Of a stretch of 64,000 nucleotides of DNA, positions 23,155 through 35,566 are shown in pieces. Location of the stretch: assembly GCF_030848805.1 (NCBI RefSeq), contig NC_092365.1:3968001-4032000 (forward strand), read 5' to 3'. Numbering within the stretch: position 1 is the first letter of the stretch; every line of letters begins with the position of its first letter. Made by a program: the position numbers and the translations under genes. The stretch comes from Temnothorax longispinosus. Taxonomy: Eukaryota > Arthropoda > Insecta > Hymenoptera > Formicidae. The notes below the pieces were generated by a model that saw only the letters and a program-made list of their open reading frames with translations, was not told the origin of the DNA and made no database searches.

Positions 23155-23858
23155 CAATAAATTAATTTAATATGGCAATAAAATAAGAACATTGTAAAAT
23201 ATAGAAGTTATATACAGATATGTGATAAAATTTAGAAACTTATATTGCATAAATTTTTGAAAATAATTTAATGGCCAACAATTCTGTGTCATTCGAATAG
23301 CGCACGGTGCACTGCCATAGATAGGCAATTCATCGTGCTGGAGTTGAATATGAAGAAGCGCCTGCGCCAACCTTCGGAAGAGTTTGGTGAACGGCCTTAA
23401 AATTACATTGAGAGGGGCGTAATTTCAATCGATATAGTTGTTCGTCGAGAGTTTCTATTTTCTATTGTCAGATGTCTAAGAGAACATCGCGTGTCATGAG
23501 GAGTGTAAGCGTAGATTCGTGGAAGTGATACTAAAAGAGCTTTAATTTAGCAGATTTTCTTTTGTTCGACAACATATATTAGCTAAGTTTCTTGTATTGA
23601 TTAATAAGACAAAATTAGTTTTAAGTGGTGATAAAAATTACAACTTCGTAAAATAGAAGTAGAAGTAGTAAATACATATATGATAAAAATTAGGAATTTA
23701 TATTGTATAAACTTTTGCGAAAATTATTCAATGACCAACAATTCTGTTTATTCCAATATAATAATTAATTTGATTTATTTCGATTTAGAGGACATATTTA
23801 TCCCCCATTCCTTATTCCGTATAAAATATATTCTACACATTTCTGAACCTTTCATGTT

Positions 23859-25972
23859 TCACATAGTTAATGTTCGTAAAAGATTTAAATATATCATGGA
23901 AGTTCTAATTACCTGAAACAACAAAATGCATGTTTCTATATATTATGCAAATGTATATATATTCTGAAAACGATAAACATATTTCTTGAGATTTTAAATC
24001 TCTCTTTTTTCTTTAGTTAAACAAATGACATTGTTTTAAGACAATGGATAACAATAAAGTGATTATTCCAATTTCTATAGAATTTTAAAGATTTTTAATT
24101 AACAAACTATTATGAAAATATATTGATTATTTTTTCTTTTAGCATATCTTTCAGAAACGTTTTTATGGAGACGATACATATTACTTACATCGCCAAAAGT
24201 TGCGACAGATAAATGAAATAATTTTCCTGCAGTGATCTTCATCACGTTATTTGATCGTGCAATTATTAAAACAAGACCACGTGCAGTTTTGTGATGTAGA
24301 TTATACCAATCGGTCATGTATGCCATTTCCCCGACATGTTTACACTAGCAAATCGATACAAAATTAAATGTTTCTTATAATTAATTTTATAATTTGAATT
24401 TGATAATAAAGTTTACAAACAAAAATATTAATGGATGCGAAATATATACTCGGCAAATACCGTGTTTTGCTAAAAAAACAATAATATTTTAGTATTTTCG
24501 TATAATAACATAAAAGTATGTCTTATACAGTTAAGATTCATTGAGTTACAAAACAAGGATTATTCTGCTGTCAATATATTATTATTATTTTGCTGTCGCT
24601 ATATTACCTGTTCTGTGATAATTTCTCCAATATAGCAATATATAAAAATATTGAAAGCCATCGCTAAGTATACATTAATATAAGACGTTATTTTCGCTGC
24701 ATCGAAATCTTCCAAAGCCTAAAACGTTACAACGATAATCTCTACCTTTATACAATAACATGATTAACTTGCTTCCACTTGATTTCCTTGGTAATATAAT
24801 GACATTTAAATATTCATAAATAAAGAAATTGATTGGTTGATACATTTAATAAGATGACAATTTTTTAGGTCTTTATCCATACCAAAAGAAGGTAATATCC
24901 CATTAAGCACATGCTTATCGTACACCCCATTAATTCCGCAAGAGAGATCTTATTTATAATACTTTCCACGCGTGCTATAAAACTGAAATGTGTATAATAG
25001 TGCTCATAATCATTAGATATAAAGATTCTTTCCGAGAAACTATATCGATAACGGCACATCTTTTTTAGTAATTAAAACAATTAATATTTGTTCTAACAAA
25101 AATGTTTATATATCTTTGATAATATTGCTTTATATGACATGTACGAGGCCCAAAGTTTATTGTCTATTTACGTACCTCAATACTCTGAGATGATGCTCTA
25201 CGATAACGGCCATTTTTCTTTCGGTTACATGATTTTCCTTCTGATTTTCTACAAGTTCATGTAGCCATGTACATAGCACGTTCAATTGACCACAGGCGTG
25301 CATTGCGAAGACGGCCGCCAGGCTGCAACCACCGACAGTAGATGAACTCACTATAAATGTTGACAGAAACTGCAGAATCAATGCGATTTCATTCACAGGG
25401 CTAAATCTTGCGTCGATGATCTTGCTATAAACCGGACACGTCATCGGGTGCATCCTAAAGGTCTCGTTGCCAACAGTGAAAGGTACAGTTTTCATCGCCC
25501 TGGCTATGCTGAACAGGAATGCACCGCCATGCATAATCACCCCACAGATCCCGGCGACGAAACGACCGAACTTGGCGTATTGTATCATTACTTTGCGATC
25601 TTCGACCCTATTTATGATTTCCCAATCTTCTTCCATATGTCGTATTAATTTACGAATGTCGCTACTGCGTCTCAAAAGCACGTAATAATTTACCAAACCC
25701 ATAACTCTGTGAAGCAACGCAGCAACGGCGCCCAGCCTCAGTTTGATGTTGGCATTTTCGAATAACACGAATAATGCGCATGGTATCATTATACATGCCA
25801 CGACGATCACGCAAATAAAAATTTGTAACAATACGAGTATCTTGCATGTTGTGCTTAAGTCGTTCATTTGCGGCCAAGCACCAATTGGTTTCAGGTACCA
25901 TCGGTTCAGTTGAAGATTACAATTATTGTTACTCGTAAAGCTAGTACTTGTGGACATATGTCTCGACGTCAT
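23859..25972 (-). CDS. OR9: odorant receptor, 405 aa, complete
   Basis: Five exons: 25176-25972, 24883-24982, 24608-24718, 24189-24344, 23859-23912 (stop 23859-23861). I start at ATG 25970-25972 (MTSRHMSTSTSF), which aligns with the ATG of OR8, OR10, OR11 and OR13. The frame stays open a further 52 codons upstream but begins at TTG and equals the untranslated leader of the others. Compared with OR8 it lacks one Lys after MT and has two extra residues near MNDLSTTCKILVLL. Motifs: RWYLKPIGAWP, HACGQLNVLCTWLHEL, CKHVGEMAYMTDWYNLHHKT, VIRTSMIYLNLLRTLTM. Exon 2 reads IINKISLAELMGCTISMCLMG. Confidence 0.93.
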
Positions 25973-26155
25973 TGTCACTTCACGAAGGCTCCCGATGTAC
26001 TGTCGCAGTAGATAGTGCGCTTGCAAGGATTGTGTTTGAGTGGGCGCCTGCGTCAACTTCGAATGAAGTTTGAGAACTTCATATTGACGTTTTTTTTTCC
26101 TGAGAGACACGCTTGCACGTTCGATCAATAGCCGTCTATAGCGGATTATTTATTT

Positions 26156-26170
26156 TATCAGTTTGACAGG
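26156..26170 (-). promoter_or_regulatory. Conserved upstream palindrome of OR9
   Basis: Minus-strand CCTGTCAAACTGATA, 184 bp upstream of the ATG, same form as at OR8. Confidence 0.4.
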
Positions 26171-26904
26171 AAACCGTATTCAGAGAGGAAGATGAGAATA
26201 CATTTGCGAAAGTTTCGTAAAATATAAAACTTTAATTACTTAATTTTAGGCGATTTGTCAATGGATATTTGATATTACAAAATGTGTGATATTATTATAA
26301 AAATTACTTAAAAAAAAGCGAAGGAAGTGTCCGCGACGCCGTCAAAATAGTTAATGTTTTCTAACCTGTTTTTACTATAAAAGTGGTGATATCAATTATC
26401 AAATATTGCGCCAACTGCGTATCAGTTTATATACGTATATAAAATATAGCTCATTTTATTACCTATTTCTAAAAAAGGTATTTAAAATTGATACTATCTA
26501 TTGTAGTTTATTGTTGCTTTTCTGCAATGCCAATTGATTCTCTCGCTGCGCTTACTTTATGACCAGCTGTCATCGTATATTTTGACAGTTGTGTGTATCA
26601 AAGAGTTAATAGTGCAATATAGTAATAGTATAATGTTAGAGCTAAATAGTGCGCGCAAAGCGCGCATCTGTGATGTCTAGTGTCATAAAAGAGATATTTT
26701 GTGATAACTTTTTCATTGTTTTTTTCGCTATAAATACATAAACGAAACGCATTGCCAACTTGTCTCTTGCGCCAACGAGCCTCGGTCTCCCCTACATTTA
26801 TACAAAAATAGGTTAAGTAAATCAACATTATTTCGCATAATATTTTGACGAGCGCGACACTTGGCGTTCTTTTTTCACCTTTTTCTAAGAAGGTAATTTT
26901 TATG

Positions 26905-26955
26905 GTCCTAATAATAAATAATGTATCTATTAAGATATTCTTTATTATTAGGACC
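26905..26955. repeat. Hairpin, second copy
   Basis: Copy of the 23105-23154 hairpin. Its loop contains an uninterrupted TTAA, so it serves as an empty site for the element at 32510-32958. Confidence 0.55.
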
Positions 26956-27435
26956 AAATTCATTTTAAATGGCAATAAAAATGAGAATTTTGTAAAATAT
27001 ACAAGTTGTATACAGATATGTGATAGAAATGTCAACAAATTAATAAACGGCGATACGAGTCAGGCGCGGTACGTGGTGCGCAAGTAAAGAAATTAATAGT
27101 TACAAAAGTAACGAATTACAATGTATATAATTTATACATACACAAATATACATATATTCCAACTTGATAAACTTGATAAACTGCGCGTCCGATTATTTGG
27201 CGGACTTGAAACACAGCTATCGTTGGAACATTAATACCTTTCCCTCCCCAGAATTATGTGATAAAATTTAGAAATTTATATTGCATAAACCTTTGAAAAT
27301 AATTTAACGGCTAACAATTCTGTGTCATTCGAATGTAATAATTAATCTTATTTATCTTGATTTAGAGGACATATTTATCCTCCATTCCTTATTCCGTATA
27401 AAATATATTTTACACATTTCTGAACCTGTTATGTT

Positions 27436-29492
27436 TCACATAGTTAATGTTCGTAAAAGATTTAAATATATCATGGAAGTTCTAATTACCTGAAACAACA
27501 AATTGTATGTTTCTATATATTATGCAAAATAATTATATATTTTGAGAACGATAAACATATTTCTTGAGATTTTAAATCTCTCTTTCTTCTTTTAGTTAAA
27601 CAAATGACTTATTGTTTTAAAACAATGGATAACATTAAAGTGATTATTCCAATCTCTATAGAATTTTAAAGATTTTTAATTAACAAACTATTATGAAAAT
27701 ATATTGATTATTTTTTCTTTAACATATTTTTCAGAAACATTTTTATGGAGACGATATATATTACTTACATCGCCAAAAGTTGCGACAGATAAATGAAATA
27801 ATTTTCCTGCAGTGATCTTCATCACGTTATTTGATCGTGCAATTATTAAAATAAGACCACGTGCAGTTTTGTGGTGTAGATTATACCAATCGGTCATATA
27901 TGCCATTTCCCCGACATGTTTACACTAGCAAATCGATACAAAATTAAATGTTTCTTATAATTAATTTCATAATTTGAATTTGATAATTAAGTTTACAAAC
28001 AAAAATGTTAATGGATGCGAAATATATATGCAAACGCCGAGTTTTGCTAAAAATTAAACAATTATATTTTAGTGTTTTTATTGAGTTACGAAACATGGAA
28101 TATAATTCTGCTGTCGATATATTACCTGTTCTGTAATAATTTCTCCAATATAGCAATATATAAAAATATTGAACGCCATCGATAAATATACATTAATATA
28201 AGATGTTATTTTCGTTGCATCGAAATCTTCCAAAGCCTAAAAAGTTATAAAGCTAATCTCTACCATTATATAATAGCATGGTTAACTTGCTTCCACTCCA
28301 TATTTTCGATAATATAATGACATTAAAATATTTATAAATAGAGAAATTAATTGATTGAAGCATTTAATAAGACGACAATTTTTTATGTCTTTATCATACC
28401 AAAAGAAGGTAATATCCCATTAAGCACATGCATATCGTACATCCCATCAATTCCGCAAGAGAGATCTTATTCATTATACTTTCCACGCGTGCTATAAAAC
28501 TGAAATATGTATAATAATGCTCATAATCATTAGACGTAAAGATTCTTTCCGAGAAACTTTATCGATAACGGTACATCTTTTTTAGTAATTAAAACAATTA
28601 ATATTTGTTCTAACAAAAATATCTGTATATCTTTGATAACATTGCTTTATATGACATGTACGAGGCCCAAGTACTCAAAAGTTTATTGTCTATTTACGTA
28701 CCTCAATACTCTGAGATGATGCTCCACGATAACGGTCATTTTTCTTTCGGCTACATGATTTCCCTTCTGATTTTCTACAAGTTTATGTAACAACGTGTAT
28801 AGCACGTTCAGTTGACCACAGGCATGCATTGCGAAGACGGCAGCCAGGCTGCAACCACCGATCGTAGATGAACTCACTACAAATGTTGACATAAACTGCA
28901 CAACCAATGCGATTTCATTCGCAGGGCTAAATCTCGTGTCGACGATCTTGCTATAAACCGGACACGTCATCGGGTGCATCCTAAAGGTCTCGTTGCCAAT
29001 AGTGACAGGTACAGTCTTCATCACCTTGGCTATGCTAAACAGTAATGTACTGCCATACATAATCGCCCCACAGATCCCGGCGACGAAACGACCGAACTTG
29101 GCGTATTGCAACATTACTTTGCGATCTTCGATCCTATTTATGATTTCCCAATCTGCTTCCATGTGTTGTATTAATTTACGAATGTCGCCACTGCGTCTCA
29201 AAAGCACGTAATAATTTACCGAACCCATAACCCTGTGAATCAACGGAGCAACGGCGCCCAGCTTTAGTTTGATGTTGGCATCCTCGAATAACACAAATAG
29301 TGCGCATGGTATCATTATACATGCCACCACGATCACGCAAATAAAAATGTGTAACAATACGAGTATCTTGCTTGAGCCGTTTATTTGTGACCATATACCA
29401 ATTGGTTTGAGGAACCATCGATTCAGTTGAAGACTATAATCAGTGTTACTTATAAGACTAGTACTTTTAGACATATGTCTCGACTTCGTCAT
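27436..29492 (-). CDS. OR10: odorant receptor, 403 aa, complete
   Basis: Five exons: 28702-29492, 28400-28499, 28126-28236, 27769-27924, 27436-27489 (stop 27436-27438). ATG 29490-29492 (MTKSRHMSKSTSL). YSLQLNRWFLKPIGIW, then PMTCPVYSKIVDTRFSPANEIAL and MHACGQLNVLYTLLHKL; this copy has Leu for the usual Trp and Lys for Glu in YTWLHEL. IRKLIQHMEADW replaces IRKLIRHM. Exon 4 reads GLILIIARSNNVMKITAGK, exon 5 VIRTSMIYLNLLRTLTM. All five exons are open and in frame, and no degradation is visible. Confidence 0.93.
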
Positions 29493-29672
29493 TGTCACTT
29501 CACGAAGGCTCCCGATGTACTGCCGCGGTGGACAGTGCGCTTGCAAGGGTTGTTTGAATAGGCGCCTGCGTCAACTTCGAATGAAGTTTGGGAACTTCAT
29601 ATTGACGTTTTTTTTTCTGAGAGACACGCTTGCACGTTCGATCAATAGCCGTTTATAGCGGATTATTTATCC

Positions 29673-29687
29673 TATCAGTTTGACAGG
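29673..29687 (-). promoter_or_regulatory. Conserved upstream palindrome of OR10
   Basis: Minus-strand CCTGTCAAACTGATA, 181 bp upstream of the ATG. Confidence 0.4.
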
Positions 29688-31268
29688 AAACCGTATTCAG
29701 AGAGGAGGATGAGAATACATTTGCAGAAGTTTTGTAAAATATAAAATTTTAATTACTTAATTTTAGACGAGTCGTCAAAGAATATCTAATATTACAAAAT
29801 GTGTGATATTACTACACATTTTTTTTTAAGTGAAGGAAGAGCTTTAAGTGTCCGCGACTGTCAAAGTAGTTAATGTTAATTTTTTAAATCTGTTTTTGCT
29901 ATAAAAAAGTGATACCAATTATCAAATATTGCGCCAACTGTGTATGAGTTTATACATATAAAATGTCATTTTTTCATCATCCGCTTTTAAAAAAAGGTAT
30001 TTTAAATTAATACTAAAATCGATCGAAGTTTATATTTGTCGCTTTTCCGCGATGCCGATTGGTTCTCTCGCTGTGCTTACGTGAGCGTCTGTTATCGTAT
30101 ATTTTGATAGTTATGTGTATGAAAGAGTTAATAGTGTAATAATAACAGTTTAATATTAATTGTATGCATTTAAATATTTAAATATTTAATCATTTAACTA
30201 TTTTAGCAATTTCTTCTACGTCAACAAAGACTTCTCTTTTCTTTATCGATGTATTCAAGATTGTTTCAGATTTAAGTTTTGCAGAACATTTTTGTTTTAA
30301 ATATAGAGCTAAATAGCGCGCGCGTAGCGCCTGTCTGTGATATCTAGTACTTGTAAAACTGACGTTCTTTGCGCTTCCGGATCTTATGGCAACCAAGTAG
30401 AGGAAGTGCGGATATTGCGGGATCTAAGCCTTTTTTAAGATAACTTTAAAACTATTAAAGATTACTGAACTCAGTTTTCACCAAGTTGTAATACCGAATG
30501 TTTTGTTATAACGTATTTCTAACAAATTTCGTTTATTTATAGTAAGTTTAATTTTATATCAATTTTTTAAGGTAAATTTTGGAAGTGTAATGTGAAACAG
30601 TCGAGTAATGCAGAACATTTTATTAATCTTGCAAAAAAAATAATTTTTCTTGTATTTTGATATATGTTAATGATTAAATAGTCTATAATAATTATTATTC
30701 TATTATAATATTATATATTTATTACATTATAATTACCTACAAACTCTAATTTTTGTATTTCATGTAACAATGTCATATAAACGTATGTAACATGTTTAAA
30801 ACTTTTACTCATAATATATACCTATTAATAATATATACTCATTATAATAATATTGCTCCTGAAAGAAAGAAACAATAAAAATACTTATAAAAAGTGATGG
30901 GTTATCTGACATCGCTATTCTTACCTTTTTATCGTATACACAGTAGAAATGTATGACATTTACTAAATAGACTACACTAAAGTTCTATCATAGTTTTACA
31001 TGCAACAAAAGACGACTAAGAATCTGCGAAGTAGATTGACTGCAAAATAAAAGTTTATAAAATAATCTTATGCAGTAAGCGATATACACCAAATCTTTAA
31101 TTTGACGTATTAACTCTGTGACACCGTGTATTACGCTGCCGTATTATACGTTAAATTAGCGGTCCAGAAGTTAGTAATTCCACGGCTGCCTACTATGTTG
31201 TAACACTTAATAGACTAGATATCGTGATAGTTCATTACTCCACTATCTCACAGTACTCGTACTTTCTC

Positions 31269-32236
31269 ACGTCTTATAAGTTAGCGGAACAAAGTGAGCA
31301 GAATCAATTCTAAATAATATTTTTATTTGTTGCTTATTTGTTGCTAATGCCAAAGAAAGAAATTCGTTGCTCTGTAAGTTTTCTTAAAAAATGATGTTCC
31401 GCTAAAAGAAGATTAAGTTAGCGTGACAATATACATATAACAACAAAATTGCACATAAAAATAACGTAAGAATTTTTTGCTAATTTGTTGCTCACAAAAT
31501 ATGCTAGTCTCGATTTTGTTGCTCGCAAAATAAGTGTAAATAACAGCGGAAAACCTCAGCGTGCGGACAGTTACACGAGTAAAGTGCCAGAAAAAAGTTT
31601 GTTGCTTGTTTAAATTTGGTACTGGCGTATTATCTGAATTTGTTACTTTTGAAATATCCAAGTTTTAAATGTGTTGCTTGCAAAATAAGTATAAACAATG
31701 GTGGAAAATCTCAGCGTGCAGACAGTTACAAGAGTAAAGTATCAGGAAAAAAGTTGTCCGCTTAAATTTGGTAGAGGCGTATTGTCTGAATTTGTTGCTC
31801 TTGAAATATCCAAGTTTTGAATTTGTTGCTTGTGAAATAAGTATAAACAATAGCGGAAAACCTCAGCGTGCAGGCAGTTACAAAAGTAAAGCAAGCAACA
31901 AATTTTTTTCTGGTATTTAATTCTTGTAACTGTCTGCATGCTGAGGTTTTCCGCTGTTATTTACACTTATTTTGTGAGAAACAAAATCGGGACTAGCATA
32001 TTTTGTGAGCAACAAATTAGCAAAAAATTTTTACGTTATTGTTATGTGCAATTTCGTTGTTATATGTATATTGTCACGCTAACTTAATTTTCTTTTAGCG
32101 GAACATCATTTTTTAAGAAAACTTACAGAGCAACAAATTTTTTTTTTTTGCAACTTTCTAGCAATAAATGAGCAACAAACAAAAATATTATTTAGAATTG
32201 ATTCTGCTTACTTTGTTTCGCTAAATTATAAGACGT
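31269..32236. mobile_element. Foldback element with internal tandem repeats, 968 bp
   Basis: Arms of about 300 bp (from ACGTCTTATAAGTTAGCGGA at the left to its complement at the right) flank a core of about two and a half copies of a 150-bp tandem repeat, recognisable by AAAACCTCAGCGTGC and GAAATATCCAAGTTTT. Imperfect 9-bp flanking repeats, TACTTTCTC (31260-31268) and CACTTCCTC (32237-32245), and the empty paralogous site near 41834-41843 (GCACTTCCTC) fix the ends. TTTGTTGCT words recur throughout. No transposase. A 9-bp duplication would fit Mutator-like or foldback elements; that is inference. Confidence 0.75.
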
Positions 32237-32509
32237 CACTTCCTCTAATACAGTATATGAGTTATGTGCGCCAAGTTTGTCAGTTTTATATAAGTATGTA
32301 TCATAAAGAATTAAATTTTATAATTTGTACAAGTATTCTCTCATACTCTATTGGCGTAATATCTGATGTTACTACATTTATACAAAAATAGGTTAAATCA
32401 ACATTGTTTCGCACAATATTTTGACGGGCGCGACACTTGGCGTTCTCTTTTCACCTATTTATAAGAAGGTAATTTTTTCAGTTCTAATAATAAAGGATAT
32501 ATCTATTAA

Positions 32510-32958
32510 GGACGTTCTCTCGTCTTTATACTAGAGAAAATCGATTTTCTTAGGATTTTCTTGAAACTGTGAATATACGTTAATTTAGATGTGTTTTATG
32601 CGTGGTATAAATTTCAGTACCTCTTCCGGTATAAAAAATAAAGATACTGAGCCTCAAAGTTTCAAAAAAAATTTAAAATTTAATTTTTTTTAGTTTTGGC
32701 ATTTTTTCCTTATAGAACTCGACGAGAGGAGCAACTTTGGTCCTCTTGGCCAACCTCGTATCTCTTACCGTTTGGCCTGGAAAACTTTTTCATTAATAAA
32801 AGTTGAAACTTTGAGGCTCAGTATCTTGATTTTTTATACTGGAAGAGGTACTGAAATTTATACCACGCATAAAGCACACCTAAATTAACGTATATTCACA
32901 GTTTCAAGAAAATCCTAAGAAAATCGATTTTCTCTAGTATAAGGACGAGAGAACGTCC
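32510..32958. mobile_element. TTAA-flanked palindromic element (piggyBac-like MITE), 449 bp
   Basis: TTAA at 32506-32509 and 32959-32962. Ends GGACGTTCTCTCGTC and its exact complement. Most of the element is an inverted repeat, with arms carrying AGAAAATCGATTTTCTTAGG and CCTCTTCCGGTATAAAAA-type words. It sits in the loop of the hairpin whose empty form is seen at 23105-23154 and 26905-26955. Confidence 0.85.
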
Positions 32959-33220
32959 TTAAGATATTCTTTATTATTAAGACAAAATTAATTTTAAATG
33001 CCAATAAAATAAAAACATTGTAAAATATAGAAGTTATATACGGATATGTGATAAAATTTAGAAATTTATAATGCATAAATCTTTGAAAATAATTTAGTGG
33101 CCAAAAATTCTGTATCATGCGAATATAATAATTAATCGCATTTCTCTTGATTTAGAGAACATTTATTTTACATCTTATTCTAACAAAATATATTTGTCAC
33201 ATTTCTAAACATGTTATGTT

Positions 33221-35514
33221 TTACACAGTTAATGTTCGTAAAAGATTTAAATATACCATGGAAGATTTAATTACCTGAAACAAGAATATGTTTGTTTTTA
33301 CATGGTATACAAATAATTATATATTTTGAGAACGATAAACATATTTCTTGAGATTTTAAATCTCTTTTTTTTCTTTCAGTTAAACCAATTTCTACAGAAT
33401 TAATAAGATCTTTAATTAACAAACTACTATGTAAGTATATTGATTAATTTTTCTTTTAGCCATATTTTTTAGAAGTTTTTATAGAGAAAATAATGCTATA
33501 TTACTTACATCGCCAAAAGTTGCGATAGATAATTGAAATAATTTTCCTGCAGTGAACTTTATCACGTTACTTGATCGTGCAATTATTAAAATAAGACCAA
33601 GTGCAGTTTTGTGATGTAGATTATACCAATCGGTCATATATGCCATTTCTCCGACATGTTTGCACTAGCAAATCAATATAAAATTAAAATTTTCTATAAT
33701 TATTGAAAATATGATAATTCGGTTCAAGAAAATTATTAATGAATGCAAAATATATATGCAAATATCGAGTTTTGCTAAAAATTAAACAATTGTATTCTAG
33801 TATTTTTATATAATAACATAAAAGCATGTTTTATAAAGTTTAGATTTATTGAGTTATGAAATAAAGAATACACTGAGAAAAAAATTGAATATGAATTTTA
33901 TTGAATATGAGAAAAAAATGTTTTGAATTTTAGTAAATATTACTTTGCATACAATTGTGACTATGTTTACTAAAATAAAGAAAATTTTCCTTTTTATTAG
34001 TATATGTGTATTCACTAGGAAAAAAATATACTAATAAAAAGGAAAATTTTCTTTATTTTAATAAATTGAGTCAGAGTTGTACTAATATTTACTAAAATCC
34101 AGAACATTTTTTCTCAGTGTATTATTCTATATTGTCGATATATTACCTGTTCTGTGATAATCTCTCCGATATAGCAATATATAAAAATATTGAAAGCCAT
34201 CGTTAAGTACATATTAATATAAGATGTTATTTTTGCAGCACTGAAATCTTCCAAAGCCTAAAAAGTTATAACGCTAATCTCTATCTTTATATAATAACAT
34301 GATTAACTTGCTTTTACTCCATTTTCTTGGTAATATAATGAAATTTAAATATTTATAAATAAAGAAATTGATTGGTTGATACATTTAATAAGATGACAAT
34401 TTTTTAGGTTTTTATCATACCAAAAGAAAATAATATCCCATTAAGCACATGGTTATCGTACATCCCATCAATTCCGCAAGAGAGATCTTATTCACAATGC
34501 TTTCCACGCGTGCTAAAAAACTGAAATGTGTATAATAGTGCTCATAATTATTAGATGTAAAGATTGTTTCCGAGAAATTATATCGATAACGGCACATCAT
34601 TTTTAGTAATTAAAACAATTAATATTTGTTCTAACAAAAATGTCTGTATATCTTTGATAATATTGCTTTATATGACATGTACGAGGCCCAAAGTACTCGA
34701 AAGTTTATTGTCTATTTACGTACCTCAATACTCTGAGATGATGCTCCACGATAGCGGCCATTTTTTTTTCGGCTACATGATTTTCCTTCTGATTTTCTAC
34801 AAGTTCATGTAACCACGTGTACAGCACGTTCAATTGACCACAGGCGTGCGTTGCGAAGACGGCAGCCAGGCTGCAACCACCGATCGTAGATGAATTCGCT
34901 ACCAATGTTGACAAAAAATTCAGTACCAATGCGATTTCATTCACAGGGCTAAATCTTGTGTCGATGATCTTGCTATAAACCGGACACGTCATCGGGTGCG
35001 TCCTAAAGGTCTCGTTGCCAACAGTGACAGGTACAGTCTTCATCACCCTGTATATGCTAAACAGTATTGTACTGCCATGCATAATCACCCCACAGATCCC
35101 GGCGACGAAACGACCGAACTTGGCGTATTGTAACATTACTTTGCGATCTTCGATCCTATTTATGATTTCCCAATCTTCTTCCATATGTCGTATTAATTTA
35201 CGAATGTCGCCACTACGTTTCAAAAGCACCCAGTAATTTACCGAACCCATAACTCTGTGAAGCAACGGACCAATGACAAGCAATTTCAGTTTGATGTTGG
35301 CTTCCTCGAATAACACGAATAGCGCGCATGGTATCATTATACATGCCACCACGATCACGCAAATAAAAATTTGTAACAATACGAGTATCTTGCTTGAGCC
35401 GTTTATTTGTGACCATATACCAATTGGTTTCAGGAACCATCGATTTAGTTGAAGACTATAATCATTGTTACTCATAGAGCTAGTACCTGTGGACATATGT
35501 TTTGACTTCGTCAT
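33221..35514 (-). CDS. OR11: odorant receptor, 403 aa, complete
   Basis: Five exons: 34724-35514, 34421-34520, 34147-34257, 33509-33664, 33221-33274 (stop 33221-33223). ATG 35512-35514 (MTKSKHMSTGTSS). YSLQLNRWFLKPIGIW; the region KLLVIGPLLHRVMGSVNYWV and LKRSGDIRKLIRHMEEDW pairs it with OR13. GVIMHGSTILFSIYRVMKT and VLNFLSTLVANSSTIGG are its own. Exon 4 reads GLILIIARSSNVIKFTAGK, exon 5 VIKSSMVYLNLLRTLTV. Intron 3 carries a CACTGAG-type MITE absent from OR13. Its upstream region is an unusual 294-bp palindrome, which may alter its promoter. Confidence 0.93.
33871..34119. mobile_element. CACTGAG-type MITE in OR11 intron 3, 249 bp
   Basis: TA|CACTGAGAAAAAAATT at the left and TTTTTTCTCAGTG|TA at the right. 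The same intron of OR13 (about 39195) reads AAAGAATATTATTC without the insert, confirming a TA target. The middle is a hairpin of AGAAAATTTTCCTTTTTATT and its complement. Confidence 0.85.
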
Positions 35515-35566
35515 TGTCACTTTACGAAGGTTCCCGATATACTGTCGCGGTGGACGGTGCGCTTGC

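Larger units (their letters stand above)
21699..23858. other. Intergenic region between OR8 and OR9
   Basis: The first 200 bp holds the conserved OR leader and upstream palindrome. Beyond it are stretches repeated in the next two spacers: the block near 22380-22560 containing a GCGCGC-rich word and TCTGTGATGTCTAGT recurs near 26640 and 30130-30350, and the 50-bp hairpin at 23105-23154 recurs at 26905-26955. About 23300-23545 is an orphan OR 5'-flank relic. No gene. Confidence 0.55.
25973..27435. other. Intergenic region between OR9 and OR10
   Basis: Conserved OR leader first, then repeated spacer blocks shared with 21699-23858. A 146-codon minus-strand frame (26598-27038) spans the repeated GCGCGC block and the hairpin at 26905-26955; it has no recognisable domain and I do not call it a gene. 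Confidence 0.5.
29493..33220. other. Large intergenic region between OR10 and OR11
   Basis: Starts with the conserved leader. Repeated spacer blocks lie at about 29700-30560. About 30900-31268 plus 32237-32500 matches 41280-42080. It is interrupted by a 968-bp foldback (31269-32236) and a 449-bp TTAA element (32510-32958). No gene seen. Confidence 0.55.

Noticed and set aside
25973..26128. N-terminal extension of OR9 by 52 codons
   Set aside because: The open frame upstream begins at TTG, not ATG, and corresponds to the untranslated leader conserved in OR8, OR10, OR11 and OR13.
26598..27038. 146-codon minus-strand frame rich in Ile, Leu and Tyr
   Set aside because: It runs through a hairpin repeat and a block repeated in two other spacers, where the frame is not kept. 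It looks membrane-like only because the DNA is AT-rich.
31527..31900. Tandem repeats that could suggest a CRISPR-like or satellite array
   Set aside because: Only about two and a half imperfect units of 150 bp inside a foldback element in a eukaryotic genome; no spacer structure.
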